Made by a program: the position numbers and the translations under genes
From: Hyaloperonospora brassicae
Taxonomy: Eukaryota > Oomycota > Peronosporomycetes > Peronosporales > Peronosporaceae
Assembly: GCA_947650285.1 (NCBI GenBank)
Contig: CANTFL010001360.1
Coordinates: 533,183 to 597,182 of the forward strand
Length of the DNA: 64,000 bases
Direction: 5' to 3'
Notes under the pieces: generated by a model
Told to the model about the DNA's origin: nothing
Database searches by the model: none
What the model saw: the letters and a program-made list of their open reading frames with translations, nothing else
Shown here: in pieces, positions 35,881 to 48,500 of the stretch
Position numbering within the stretch: position 1 is the stretch's first letter
How the letters are laid out: every line of letters starts with the position of its first letter

Positions 35881-36689
35881 CTACCGTCATATACTCAATT
35901 TACGCCTTCTGATTGGTAGAATAGAGAATAATACCGGTATCAGAAGTAATATGAAATCTAATTTGCAAATGATAAAACACTAACTCTGAACAATCAACGC
36001 ATGTCTTGAAGTCGGCGACGTATTATATTATATTATTCAGCTACTCCATTCGACCGAATAATCGATCGATCAAATGAGACTTTTATTCGAACGATTCTGG
36101 AACAGGTTAAGCTTGTAGCGATTATCCTGCATGGGCACTGTGAAAATGGCATCCAACGATACTGTATTTAAAATGACTTTAAGCCAGACGCAGAGGTCTA
36201 TCAAGAGGTACATCAATCGTCGCAATAACTGTTCAATTGACAAACCATACCAATGTATAACTTTATGATGGTAGTGGCTTGACGTGGCGTCTAACAAGAG
36301 CCATAGTGACATTTCCTCGCTAGTGTTTCATCGAATAGGCAGTCTGCATCCGCTGGCACTACAATTGACTTCGTTTCGAATTAAATGGAGATCGGCCGCA
36401 GCATTGACGTCCACTTCTCATCATCATCGCGCACAATGCAGTTAAGTGACTGGTCTAAGCCGATCAACATGACAGCAGTGATCGCCGGCAGCAACGAGAA
36501 TGGCTCACTGAGCGCTACAAGTTCCGTCGCTAGCGGCAAGAACGTTGTTTTTATGTAAAAATATGCTTAGTCGCTAAAGACCGCCATCAACAAAGTTCTT
36601 GTCGAGTACGTTTCCACTCACGGATACAGTATTTAATCTTACTCATATTGATGGTATTGTTGTTTCAGATGGGGGCGCAAGCCGTGTCA
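35881..36689. other. Spacer between transposons, nothing recognised
   Basis: AT-rich, short ORFs only. It may include residual LTR sequence of family C and the ragged 5' break of the next element. Confidence 0.5.
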
Positions 36690-36699
36690 AGCTAAGAGG

Positions 36700-39600
36700 T
36701 TTACATACACGAGACGATCGATGTCACTTCGTGCTCTGGTTAACTGTGGGGCGTCGAACAAATTTGTTCGTCGCGAGTCACTGGAGGAATGTGGACTGAA
36801 GTTTATTGAGCGCGATATTTCTCTAACGAGGATGACGGTGCGCCTTGCTATATGCGTATCGATTACTGTTAAGAAGCGTGTAGTAGGAATACACTAACAC
36901 ACGTTAGAGGGTAACCAGTACAATGAAAAATTGATCGTACTGATTCTGAATAACAAATTTGGTGTCATCCTAGGATGACCTTGGCTCAGAAGGTACGAGC
37001 CTAGGGTGAGCTGGCAGTATCGATCCGTATATATGCCTGTCGCTTGTTCATCAGATGGCCACCTGATGAACGTAATGGAGCGTCAACAAGCGTGTGGATG
37101 TACTGCAAGTATGTGAGATGGCCTCACTTGCGGTACGGTCGTTAGCACGACTGCACAAGACATCAGTGTAGCTGATCACTTCACTGTCGAGCAAACTCCC
37201 GGTGGCTGTACAGAAGTACAGGTAGCGCCGAAGGTTTACCACTCGACTTATTCGAGTGAATCGAGACATGGATTTATGCCTAGCGGGAAAATACTAGAGA
37301 GAAGAAACTTGTTGCCACCAAAGGGCAGCACGGTCATCCTAGGTCGACTGGAGAGTCGATTGTAGAGGATCAATTCCTGACTGTGTTTGCACAGCCACAA
37401 TCATAAGGCGTCACCGGAATAAGTACCCACGCGATTGAGAAAGCGATTCCTCAAGAGTCCCATGCTGAGGGATTAGGCCCTCAGCAAACTGTGAGAACAA
37501 GTTCTTAGGAATAAACCGAGATGTTTAACGTCTTAGTAAATGACGGATCAATTGTAGGCGTTTGTACGCTTGATCTGATTGTGTCTCCAACGTCAACTTC
37601 TGACATAACGCAATTACCAACGCTAGAACCGAAACGATTCTTGCGCGATCTGCGTAGTGGCAAGGTCAAGCAGATCGACATACTCGTCACAGGGGATGGG
37701 TATGTGGCCGACATTTGGTCGGCAACAGTTGTTGCTGAGAGCGAACGGGTTCTCTTAGTTCATCGATGGAATAAAGCGCCATCGATGGGAAGACTAGGAT
37801 TGAGAGATATGAATCTCAATCCTGGAAGTCGCTCCAGGAAAATTCTTTGTATAAGGATTTGATCGAATTCAGGGATGTGTTCCCTGAATCTGTGTCTTGC
37901 AAGTCGCCTAAGTCCAAAGGCACTAGACACGAGATCGAGCTCAAACCAGGCTCGAAGTATTGTGTCATGAAGCAGTGGCCACTGCCTCGTGAACAAGTAG
38001 TCACGATCGAAAAGTTTTTTGCCGATCGCTTTGCAGCGGGCCATGTGTGAGAATCAACATCCCCTCACAGCTCTCCGACCTTCTGTGTGCGAAAGGCCAC
38101 AGGAGGGTGGCGGATAGTGCACGCATCCAACAAATTGAATGCTGCAACGGTACCGGCTCAGACGCCGATACCGAGGAAGGACGTAATCATAGATGGTATG
38201 TCAAAGAGTACCATCTTCTCGTCCATGGATCTGATGGATGGATTCTATCAGATCCTCATGCGTGAACGGGACATACCGTACACATCAGTAAGCACCCCCA
38301 GCGGTATGCTGTGGGAGTGGCTAGTTATGCCACAGGGGTTGTGCAATGCCCCTGCAACGTTCAACAGATAATGTTAAAAATCTGTTGAGACCGGTGCAAG
38401 ATTTCGCACCGAGTTATTTCGATGATGTGTTCGTCCATAGCCGGGCTATGGATGGAAGGACGGACGTTGAAGTCCACCGAACTCACGTCCGTCAGGTTCT
38501 TCAACTTATGCGCAAGCATAAGTTGTACGCCAACCTCAAGAAGTGTATGTTTGCGGCTAGCGAAATACCACTTCTTGGGTGCATCGTCGGTCAAACACGG
38601 CGTACGCCCTGATCGCGAAAAGATCAAGGCGATCACCGACTGGCCAGTGCCAGTCGATGTCAAGGGACTAAGGAAGTTCCTTGGACTTAGCGGCGTACTT
38701 GCACAAGTACTCGCGCAATTACGCCGAGATGACTGTTCATCTTTCTTGCCTGCTCAAGAAAGATGTGAAGTGGTCATGGAGCGCTGACTGCCAGCGCTCC
38801 TTTGAAGGTATCAAGCAAAGCTTGATGCAATCGTCGATCTTGGCGATTGCAGATCAGGACAGACCATTTCATGTGGTCTGCGACGCCAGCGATTTCGCAA
38901 TCGGCTGTGCGTTAATGCAGTTCGATGCAGATGGCGCAGAGCGCGTCATCTGCTATCAATCGCGTCAGCTGCAAGCAGCTGAGCGCAATTACCCAGTGCA
39001 TGACAAGGAACTCCTTGCCATGAAGTACGCAGTGGCTAAGTTTCCGCGTCTATATCTCAGGAGATAGACCGTTCATTGTCTATACAGACCGTTCGTCACT
39101 ACGCACGGCCGTTAACAGTCCCCACCTCTCGCAACAAATGACGAGGTGGCTGTCTTTCTTCGCGGATTACAACTGCTCCGTCGAAAATAAACCAGGATGA
39201 CTGGATGTCGTTGCTGGCGCCCTATCGCGGCGACCCGATTTCGAGTTGGGCGCGCAATCCAACAATAAATATAAGTCCACTGTTGCAGCACTTGCAGCCA
39301 GTATGCAGTCATCAAGTTTTCTGGACGACTTGAGAAAGGCCTGCGCAGAAGATTAAGATCTTCTGCGCTTAATGAATCATCTGGCAAATACATATCGTAA
39401 ATCTTTGAAATATTTACCGGCTTTGTACAGACCTCTTCGATTCGGTACACAACTCGCAACGGGATGCTGTCATATACGGCCGTTGCCAGGCGACACACCT
39501 TGTGTCATCGTCCCCACTCATACTGATCTGCGCTTGCGCATCTTGTATAAGTGTCACAATGACCCCCAACAGGCGAGAATCGTGGAAGGGATAAGACTAA

Positions 39601-41350
39601 CCTTACGGTAAGTCGTAATCTTTCTGCCAGCATCGGTTCGTGCGGAAGTACATTCGTTCTTGCGAGTTTTTTCAACGGGTGAAGCCCAGTCCTTCATCCC
39701 GTGCATCGTTGCAGCCTCCACCTGTCCCGGCAGAGGACTGGCAGTCCGTTTCAATCGACTTCGTCGTCGATTTTCCCGAAGACAATAATAAGGATTCTAT
39801 TATACTTGTGTTCGTTGACCGGTTCAGCAAGATGGTGCATCTTGCTGCTGTCCCCAAGTCTATCACGGCACAAAGCTGTGCTCGTGTCTTGATCGACACA
39901 ATATTTCGACTTCACGGGGTTTTCCGTGAACTCGTGCAAGACCGTTACCCTCGGTTCACGGCAGACTTTTGGCAATCCGTGTTCCGTTCACTATGAACGC
40001 GGTTGAGATGTCAACACCTGACCATAGCGAAACAGATGGCCAGACGGAGCGTGCCAATCGTGTCCTCGAAGAGATCCTTTATGGATATGTCGACTTGTTC
40101 TCGAGTTGAAGCGAATTCCTACCTCTGGTGGAATTCGCCATCGATAATTCGGTGCATGCTTCTACACAGCACACATCGTTCTTATTGAATGGCTGACGCC
40201 ACCCACGCCTACCCACTCTTTCAAAGTGTGACTCGTGGCCAAGAGGGGCACGCTCGATCAAGAACCGTTCTGGATCTTGCTCATCACGTGTCGACGCTAA
40301 CGTCGCCACGTATGATGCCTATGTCGATCAAGTGGACATCGATGAAGAAGATCACCTCAATATTAGCGATGACGCTATTATTGATACAGAAAATGATGAC
40401 GATGCTAGTATTTATAGCATCGCCAACGACTATTCCAGCGAGGATGATGACATCCTCGCCGATGAACAGAAAGAGGAAAGGAATCTTTCTGCAGTTCGCA
40501 CAAGGCGAACTGAACAAAACAAGGTCGAGTCAGCAGAAGGATTTCTGCTGGCTCGTGAAGCAGTGGTCCGTTTCGTGCAGGATTCCATCGCTTACGCGGT
40601 GGACCGTTAGTAACGGAACGCTGACAAAAATGGAAGGGAAAATATACATTCATTCGTCGAAGGCGACTTAGTCCTACTATCTACAGTAAACCTACCTAGA
40701 CACGTAGTGACCAATGTGGGCAGCAGTAATGTACTGCCCAAGTACATCGGCCCGTTTCGTGTGCTGCGCCGACTAGGCAACGCATACAAGATGGAGCTGC
40801 CACGTAAGATGCGCACGCATCCTTTGCTTTACGTGGGACGTCTCCGCTCGTACTGTCAGTACGAGACCTCTTCCGACGATGAAGATAACCCCCACGTTCA
40901 TGAACCTCCATCAGGCGCTTGGGTCCACGCTCCAGACAATCCGTCTGGATGCGTAATGAAGAGATCTCTCTGTTCGGCTGAGAGATATTTATGCGTGCCG
41001 TGACTAGCTCTTCAACGAGGGAGCGGATAGTGCAGAGTATGCGACCACGTACTCAGCACGGTCCTTCCTACGCTCAATCTTGCGATCCTTGCGGTTCTGC
41101 CGCACAGTTTCGGTCAGAGCGTAACGCCTGTCTCTCTCGTGCTCTAAATCCTCGCGCAATTCAACAATTGCGCAATTCATCTCGTGCGGGTCGACATGGT
41201 GCGCAGAACGTCCTGGAGGAGGTCTTTCCTCCTCCACCACATCCTTTAAATGACTCCCATGGTGGTCAACGCGTCGTTGTGGAGCGTATGTTGAACCACG
41301 GTGACGATTCAGGATCAAGGACGAGTTACCTCGTCCAGTGACGGGGGTAT
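36700..41350 (+). pseudogene. Family A pol pseudogene with chromodomain remnant
   Basis: Protease active-site motif at about 36,742 reads NCGAS, having lost the Asp present in the fresh copy. RT has an intact YFDDVFVHS (38,415-38,441). RNase H is recognisable by VVCDASDFAIGCALMQ (about 38,875). Integrase follows with FVDRFSKMVHLA (about 39,810) and ETDGQTERANRVLEE (about 40,030). The C-terminal domain includes YIGPFRVLRRLGNAYKMELP (about 40,745). A chromodomain remnant (VVVERMLNHGDDSGSRTSYL) lies at about 41,275-41,335. At least six frame breaks or stops. Across the integrase-core to C-terminal junction (40,190-40,340) this copy is frame-open, unlike the fresh copy. Confidence 0.8.
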
Positions 41351-42413
41351 TTACCCTCTTGTAACAGGTGGGAGCCCCGCTCCCAGCTGATGTTGGATAT
41401 TCCCGGTCTCGTCGAGCAGTAAGAGGAGACACACCCTTTGATAAGGAAACATTGTTGAATGAACGCACGGGAAGTTCGTATAGGGATTGTAGGTTCTCAA
41501 TACCTTGACGATTCTCGGACGAGATGCGCGCCCTCCAGTAGGGTTGATTCGAGATATACGCCTCCCTAGGGCCGCAAATTTAGTTGTCAACACAACTCAG
41601 ACATTTCTATCCCCAAGAGAGGCAAGGGACACCTGCCTCTCGAGACAATCGGTGCAATTTGTACCGAGCACCGGTATGCGACTTCATCCCAAACCTGTTG
41701 AGAGCAACATCGAGTTTGTCCAGCCAAACCTTGCGGCCAACATTCTCAATGTTGCCGATGAACGAATTCCACGCCTACATCAAAGAAAGCTCGTATCGTT
41801 TGCGGTTGCCATGTAACCATCGATCTCTAAAAAACGACATCGATGTAAAATTTATGCTCAGTGCGATAATTTGTCGCACTGGGGTCAAGAACATGGATCC
41901 TTGACGAGTTAAAGAGTGGAATTCGACAATCATAGTGGTATACCCATACTACTCTCTCAGCTCGCCCACGGAAGGCATCCATGACTTGTTTTCAGGTGCA
42001 GATCGTAACGCGCTACAACCCTGATCATCTTGCGTGGTGCCAACATAGGCACTGGCACCTAAATCGCCGCAATACCTCGTACTGATGCGGTTATAGATAC
42101 GATGACTCCGCGAAGAGTCATCGACCTCTTCATGATGAAGTACGTCCTCATGTTGCACACTTTTCTCGTATGAATACGAGCGCGATCGCTTCGATCCCGG
42201 TGACGAGTTCCCAGAATCGTCGGATGAACCGAACATCTCATGGCATAATTTAGGGTCGAGGCTGTCGCGAGGCGCAGCAGTATCCGTTTGTCCGCAAAAG
42301 TACGTTCGAGCTTTGCGGACGGCTTCGAGTCGGACAGGGAATCCGAATCGCCCGAATAGAGCACCTCTATGTCGGGACCATGATCCATGGGAGGTGTACC
42401 ACCCGCAGCTCAA
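41004..42413 (-). pseudogene. Antisense ORF of family A (older copy), broken
   Basis: Homologous at protein level to the antisense ORF at 62,338-63,951. The central block is readable at about 41,816-41,580 in one frame: AWNSFIGNIENVGRKVWLDKL, then HTGARYKLHRLSREAGVPCL, then CLSCVDN, with two stops. The coiled-coil part is readable at about 41,200-41,010 (VELREDLEHERDRRYAL). Substitutions between the two copies are largely conservative, which argues that the frame was under selection as protein before this copy died. Confidence 0.7.
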
Positions 42414-42718
42414 GCTGCGGGTATAAAAACTGCACGAGGATGACCACCTGCACCTGCAACTATGAGTGTTGCAGGCTGCTTATTAGCAGCAGCAGGCGCA
42501 TTATCGCTTGGTGCCGAGTCTTGAGTGTCTTTACCTCCGGCTGCACGCATCCGTCCAGCCTCTTCGGACGCATCCTTGCTCGCTCAGCGTATGCGCGGAC
42601 ATGTCATGCGCTGTAAAGTCGTAATGAGACGGAAAAGACCAACAAGCGCTCCCCGTCCCAGAGCGATACGACGGTGGTCTCTCTGGCACCAATGATTCAA
42701 TCACTCACTATAGTGATT

Positions 42719-42732
42719 GATGGAGGAAGGGG
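42719..42732 (+). other. Polypurine tract of the older family A element
   Basis: TGGAGGAAGGGGG-type purine run directly before the 3' LTR. This is the expected position and composition for plus-strand priming. Confidence 0.75.
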
Positions 42733-43203
42733 GGTAACCGGGTGAGCCCGTTACATAAAATTGGTACGAAAGTACCAATTTTTGAATATTATCGATTTCG
42801 ATAATATTCAATCAACATCACCCGAGAAAAGTGATGTTGTCGGAATATCACCTCTAAGGGTAATATCCGCGGAGGAGCTCGCTTATTGGTTGATGTACCG
42901 TGTACATCAACCACTTTAACCACCAATTGCTGCTGAATGCGCGAAATGGGTGGTAGACAGAAGGCCCACATATGAGACTGTTGTTTAATATAGTTAGATT
43001 AAGACGAAAGATGATTCAACAAGAAACATAACCATATTAAATTACAGTTCTACTTTTCCCACAAGACAGAGCTTTCGGGTTCTTTATTGTCTTGGTCGCG
43101 CTTTCTCACGCCACGTGTACGTGACGTCGGGTGTACGCACCCTTGTATTGATATCAATACAAGGCCTTGCTCAGTTAGCTGAGGAAGAGCAAGCCCCGTT
43201 ACA
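42733..43203 (+). repeat. 3' LTR of the older family A element
   Basis: 471 bp, ending CCCCGTTACA as the fresh 5' LTR does (56,893); the start GGTAACCGGG corresponds to TGTAACGGG. It contains a series of stems: AAATTGGTAC with GTACCAATTT, GAATATTATCG with CGATAATATTC, CAACATCAC with GTGATGTTG, GGTTGATGTAC with GTACATCAACC, and CCTTGTATTGATATCAATAC plus AAGG as one palindrome. Stems sit at positions comparable to those in the 56,502 LTR but with different arm sequences. Confidence 0.85.
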
Positions 43204-43597
43204 TTTGCAGCAGCCGCGTGCGACGCAAGATTAAACTGAAACATATTGTTTAGCTCGTGCATCACGTAGCCACGAGGTAGGCGGGCGTAGAGCTTATAAC
43301 AAAGTCGGCCACTTAAAATTGATGCGTCGAGGGTGCGTTCGCGCGGCGTCCGAGTTTTGTAAGTAAAGACGGGTGGAGAATCAAGACAGATCTCGCTCGC
43401 CAGCCACAATCGGTATGTATCTTTCTCCAGCGCTAGAGGTGTACGTTGTTCGCCGTGAAGCAGACGACAGTACTGTTGACGAGAGCACTCATAACCAAAA
43501 TCGGTATTTGCTGGCATTATCAGATTTAGCCGCAGTGGCAACAGACTGAGCCACAGTCAGAGCAAGTAGCACCTCCTTGCTTGTCTGAAAGAATATA
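43204..43597 (-). pseudogene. Possible host gene fragment trapped between two retroelements
   Basis: Minus-strand open frame from 43,541 runs to the family A LTR boundary (about 113 codons: NTDFGYECSRQQYCRLLHGE through NMFQFNLASHAAAAN) and then into LTR sequence. Just upstream, in another frame, a hydrophobic stretch (VLLALTVAQSVATAAKSDN, about 43,580-43,525) looks like a signal peptide. It may be the 5' part of a secreted protein gene cut by the family A insertion on one side and displaced from its promoter by the family B insertion on the other. I do not recognise the family; no RXLR motif is visible. Confidence 0.35.
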
Positions 43598-44079
43598 TGT
43601 TGCGCAGCTGCACAGCCCCTTGAGTCAGAGGAAGACTTTACGCTCTACGAGCAACTTTGGTTCAAAGATCTCGAGTCAGAGAGTCAACAAGCGCAAAGAA
43701 CTTACGGTCCCTGTTACAGGGGGACCAAACGATTCAAAAAATTCACAGCACAGAGTTCTCATGAGCAGCTACCTTCACAAGCGTTGCTAGCTCTTACGAT
43801 CAAGACGCCTCATGAGACACGTGTCTTATGTTGATCAATATGGGAACTGAACTTTGATCCTGTTTATCGAAAAGAACACCTCAGAACAACGTACATAACC
43901 TAGTCGCTACTGTTCTAATTAATACCTCCTAAAAGGTCAAATAATTCCGTGGCTGACACACGTCAGCCCCAGACAACTGATACGGTGTTCTAATATCAAT
44001 TTTAATGGGACTCCGACCTTTGTGTACCACACATATTATGTAACCCGTTACACACACATGTTATGTGGACCTTGTTACA
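43598..44079 (-). repeat. Family B 3' LTR
   Basis: 482 bp. On the plus strand it begins TGTTGCGC and ends TTGTTACA. Positions 43,618-44,050 are identical to 50,734-51,166 in the other LTR; the outer 20 and 29 bp differ. Confidence 0.9.
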
Positions 44080-44092
44080 CCCTCCCCCACCA
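44080..44092 (-). other. Polypurine tract of family B
   Basis: On the minus strand GGTGGGGGAGGG immediately precedes the TGTAACAAGG start of the 3' LTR. Correct position and purine richness. Confidence 0.8.
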
Positions 44093-44188
44093 GAATGACG
44101 TTACCACGAAACGTCAATCGAATTTTTTCCTCGAAGAGGACGGTGTATGTGTGCTTTAACCTCGCGGTTTTGCAAAACACGAAACACC

Positions 44189-45510
44189 ATGGCATCGCCA
44201 CCTCGTGAGTCCCCGACTATCTCTTCCTACCTCGGCATTGATGTGGAGGAGGACTATGGTAGTGATACCGATGTCGTTGGTGAAGAAGGACATTGTCTGA
44301 CTCACGAGTGCAAGAGGCAAAGCCAAATACTGCACCGAACCCATTTGCCGAGCGTGGTGAAATGACCGCGCTAGTAGCGCAGCATCATGAAACAGATGGA
44401 GGTGAGCGCATCATCAACAACCCGCTCGATGAGCAACAGGAGTTAATTTTCAGCAAGAGGAGCGTGCTCTACGTCTCACTCCTACCCAGACGGTTATTCG
44501 ATTGAATAAATTACATGTCTTTAACACAAGACGTGGAAAACGTCATCGACAAACGGAAGTCCATAGCCTTGAACGATGGGCCATTGGCCCAGAGACTACC
44601 GCCAGAAAACGTTGTGCTCCGCAAGTTTTGCATGAGAGGTATCTCAAACCGTTCTTGACCACACAAGGTTAGTGCAAGTCGCACGTCGATAGACTAGCTC
44701 ATGGTGTTTTGGTTCGAACGATTACGGGCGTGCCTATCTTGTTGTTTGCCGGCGAGTTTAATGAAGAGGAGGACAATCATTTCATCCGTTGGTTATACCG
44801 CACGCGGCATCTCTGCAGTATCCCCTTCTCTGAGGGCGAGTGCCAGTGTAGCTGACGTTCTTTTGGACCGATAGCTTCGGTCCGAAATCGCCAAGCCCAA
44901 GGCCAGAGGCCAGTTGCGTACAAGTACGCTCTATGCTTAGGCTACGCCGGTAGCCACGGTCCAGCCCTAAGGCGCGGACCGACCCGCTACCTCCCACCAT
45001 TGTTGGTGGGAATCATTTTCGGTATATGAAAGATTCTTGCTACGATGTTCGTAAACATCCAAGGCGTATGGGCAATCCTGCCGATAAAATATATCATACT
45101 CCCACGAGTTTTGAGACTCTGGGTACCCTTGCCACTTCACGAGATACTGGTATTGGCCCTGACGACGACGTCGTTCAGGAGTCGCTCCACATGGAACTGG
45201 TCGTTCCCTTGCTCATTGAGCAGCGTCGGTGGTGGTCGGTGTACCGAGGAAGGATCATGAGAAGGTGCTTCTCGAGCTGAATGGTCTCCGCGAGACATTG
45301 GGTAAGTCCCAGAGTGCGTTCGACGCAATGCAAGCCCGCGTGCAAGCATTAAATTTGGGTCAAGCCCGTGCCCAGGCATTGAAGTTGAGCCAAGCCCGGA
45401 TGGACGCTCAGCTTGACCTCCTGATACGTATTCAGCAACCGATGGCAAGACCAACCTACGCGGCGCAAGCGCCTTCACGTTCACGTAAGAAAAATCCCGA
45501 TACGGCTTAA
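44189..45510 (+). pseudogene. Antisense ORF of family B: acidic N-terminus, coiled coil, basic tail; broken
   Basis: Plus-strand frames between the 3' LTR and the end of pol, opposite to the element. It starts MASPPRESPTISSYLGIDVE with an acidic run (44,189 on). A shift follows, then further segments: about 44,470-44,660 with LERWAIGPETTARKRCAPQ, and about 44,750 with GEFNEEEDNHFIRWLYRT. A C-terminal Ala/Gln/Leu-rich coiled coil has near-repeats (ALNLGQARAQALKLSQAR) and ends in SRSRKKNPDTA (45,229-45,510). Several frame breaks. The order acidic N-terminus, globular middle, coiled coil, basic end is the same as in the family A antisense ORF, although the sequences are not obviously alignable. 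Function unknown. Confidence 0.5.
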
Positions 45511-48500
45511 GCAATCCAACGTAGAAAACGGGGTGTGTGAGCGCAATTTGCGCGGAATGTTAATCGTATACGCAAGTAACTTCTTAGCGACGACTGTGAA
45601 TGGTTCAATGAAGCGCCGGCGAAACTTTTCTTGAAGACAGTAAACAATAGATTTGTAGTTAATTAAGTATTCGGCGTTGAGTAGAACTTGGTATCCGACC
45701 TCATAACGTTCAACAACATCTGCCCTTAACATCATCTTCTTCCTTCTACTTGTCTTGGCTATCATCCAGTGCGTCAAGCACATGTGGTACAACATTCAAC
45801 TGCGTTGCGAGAAACTCGCTTACCTGTTTTTGAGCAGTTGTAGGGCTGATATCAGGAAGCCGATCGACCATCTCTCCCCCACCAAGCCCTGAACCACGGA
45901 TTGGTAGCCGTAACGGAACGCGAGGGTGCGTGATACCCTTCACATAGAACGGTGTCTAGCCGGTGGAGGCATGCTCGGCATTATTCAACGCAAACTCAAC
46001 GATAGGGAGCATCGAACTCCAACGTTTCGGCGTTTCAGCGCAAACACTGCACAAGATATCATTAATGATGCAATTCATTCGCTCGGTTTGACCATCGGTC
46101 TGCGGATGACTCGCTGTGGACATGTCAAATCGTGTGCCGAGCACCTTGAAGATGGACGTCCAAAACTTCCCAGTGAAGCAAGGATATCTATCAGAGATAA
46201 TCGCCAACGGCAATTCGTGTTGTCGAAACACGCGATCGATAAATAGCGTATCTGTACCTTCACTATCAATGGTATCCGGCACCACCGCTAAGTGATCCAT
46301 CTTGCTCAAACGGTCAACAAAGACCACAATATCTGTATTGCCAACGAATCTTTCGGTAAACCGAACAAGAAGTCCATGCTGATGGACTCCCAACACCCAG
46401 AGGGTATAGGAAGACTAGCTGCGGCGCAGCCGCGTGAGGTGAGAGTTTCACACGTGCGCACATATGTTCTCACCCATTTGTATAATTTGGGCCACCAATA
46501 GCATTGGCTAACTGAGCCGTAGGTCTTCTCACGACCTAGATGACCCTTCAACGCAGTATCATGTGCCTCATAGAGGATCTGATACTTGAACTCCTCATCA
46601 TGCGGGACAAAGATGCGAGGGGAATCCTCCACATCTGTGCTATAGCACAACAGGCCTTGATCGATGAAATAATAATGTAGCCTCGCACGCAAACGTGCCG
46701 ACAATTCCATGTCCGAGTCCTTAAACTCCTCGATCCCTAGATCACGTAGCAGAGCTACACAATGTTCATCCTTAGCATATGCCGTACGTATTAGGTCAGA
46801 GACCGACGACGACAGAGTCGTAACATGAGAAAGCTCATTGTCAGGCCTGCGTGACAAGGCACCATCCAAAGCATTCTGCTTGCCGGGCTTATACTTTACC
46901 TCGAAGTTTTACTCGGCAAAGAAGGAAAGCCGACGAGCCATTCTCTGAGAGAGATGTGGCGACTGGGTCGCAGTGCGTAATGACGCATGATCTGTAAAGA
47001 TCACAAAAGGCTTAGAGCCAAGCAGATGAACAATGAATTTAACAAGAGCATACTTCATTGAAAGTAGCTCTTTGTCATGAACATTATAGTTCTTTTCTGC
47101 AGCCTTCAGCTGCCGAGACTCAAACGCAATTACGCGTTCCCGTCCGTCAGAATCTGTCTGTTACAGAGCGCTGCCAATGGCAAAGTCAGATGCGTCACAG
47201 ACGACACTGAAAGATCGATCAGGATCAGGCAAAGCCAAGATTGGCGCATGAAGGAGACTCTCCTTTACTGCTTGAAAAGCATCATGCTCGGTGCTAGTCC
47301 AGCACCATTCCACATCCTTTTTGAGGAGATTGGATAATGGCCGAGCCATGTCTGCGTAATTCGCACTGTACTTGTGTAAGTAATCGGCAAGTTCAAGCCA
47401 CTTACGTAATTCCTCTTGGTTCTGTGAAACTGGCTAATCAACTATGACTATGACCTTAGCGGGATCCGCTCTAAGGCCTCGCTTGCCAATAAAGAATTGT
47501 AAAAAGGGAATCTCTTCTGCATCAAAGACGCACATAGACTCGTTGGGGTAAAACCTTTTCGTGCGCATGCACTCGAGCACCGCTCGTAAATGTTCAATGT
47601 GATTGTCCACATCTGACTGACCGTTCATAGCACGACTATGGACAAAGATGTTATCAAAGTACGTCTGTGCATAACCTCGGTGAGGTCTAAACAGTTGCGT
47701 CACAAGACGATTGAATGTAGCCGGGGCATTTGATAACCCTTGCGGCATAAAAAGCCACTCCCAGAGCATACCGCTAGGGGTACTGACTGCTGTCAGCGGG
47801 ATATCACTCTCTTGCATGAGAAGCTGGTAATAACCATCGACTAGGTCGGATGCACTGTACATAGTCATCCCACCATGTTGTTCTGAATAACATTCTTCCT
47901 CGGAATTGGTGTCTGAGCCGGGATGGTGGCAGCACTATGCTAATTGTAAGCATGAACAATGCACCACTTACCATTGGGCTTTCTGACACAGAAGGGAGGT
48001 GTGGAATGGGAAGATTTGCTCTCACAAACCATAGCACCGTGTGCTTTGCACGAAAGAAGTCGTCTATGACGTCACAATGTTCCTTCGGTAAAGGCCACTG
48101 CCGTGTTACGCAGTATTTAGTTCCAGGAACCAAGTCAATTTCATGACGTACACCTCTATCGGAAGGTAAGACGGACGGTGGGTCGTGACAAACCACGTCC
48201 TAAAACTCATTTAACAAAAGATAGATCGGATAAAGCGGATCCTTAAGGACCGAAGATCCACTACGAGCATCCTATGCCGCTTTTGTGTCCTCAAGGACAG
48301 ACTCGTTCAATAACGAGGATGAGTTCGACTCAATATCCGGCCGAATGACCACTAACTCGGAAATTCTCCTGCCTGTAAGGCTTGGCTAAATTCGCCTTCA
48401 GACATTTCGTCTAGTTCAAAGAGAGTATCTAAGAATGGAAGAGTCTCAAAACCAATATTGCCATCAGTCTGGCCAGTCAACCCATTGACAAGTGTATATA

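Larger units (their letters stand above)
36690..43203 (+). mobile_element. 5'-truncated, degenerate Ty3/gypsy element of family A
   Basis: Nucleotide sequence is clearly homologous to the fresher element at 56,502-64,000, from the protease onward. The 5' LTR and gag are missing. It keeps pol, the chromodomain region, the antisense ORF region, a purine-rich tract and a 3' LTR (42,733-43,203). Substitutions, stops and indels are spread throughout, so it is an older copy. It serves as a comparator for the fresh element: most of the short hairpins of the latter are present here but many carry one or more mismatches. Confidence 0.88.
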
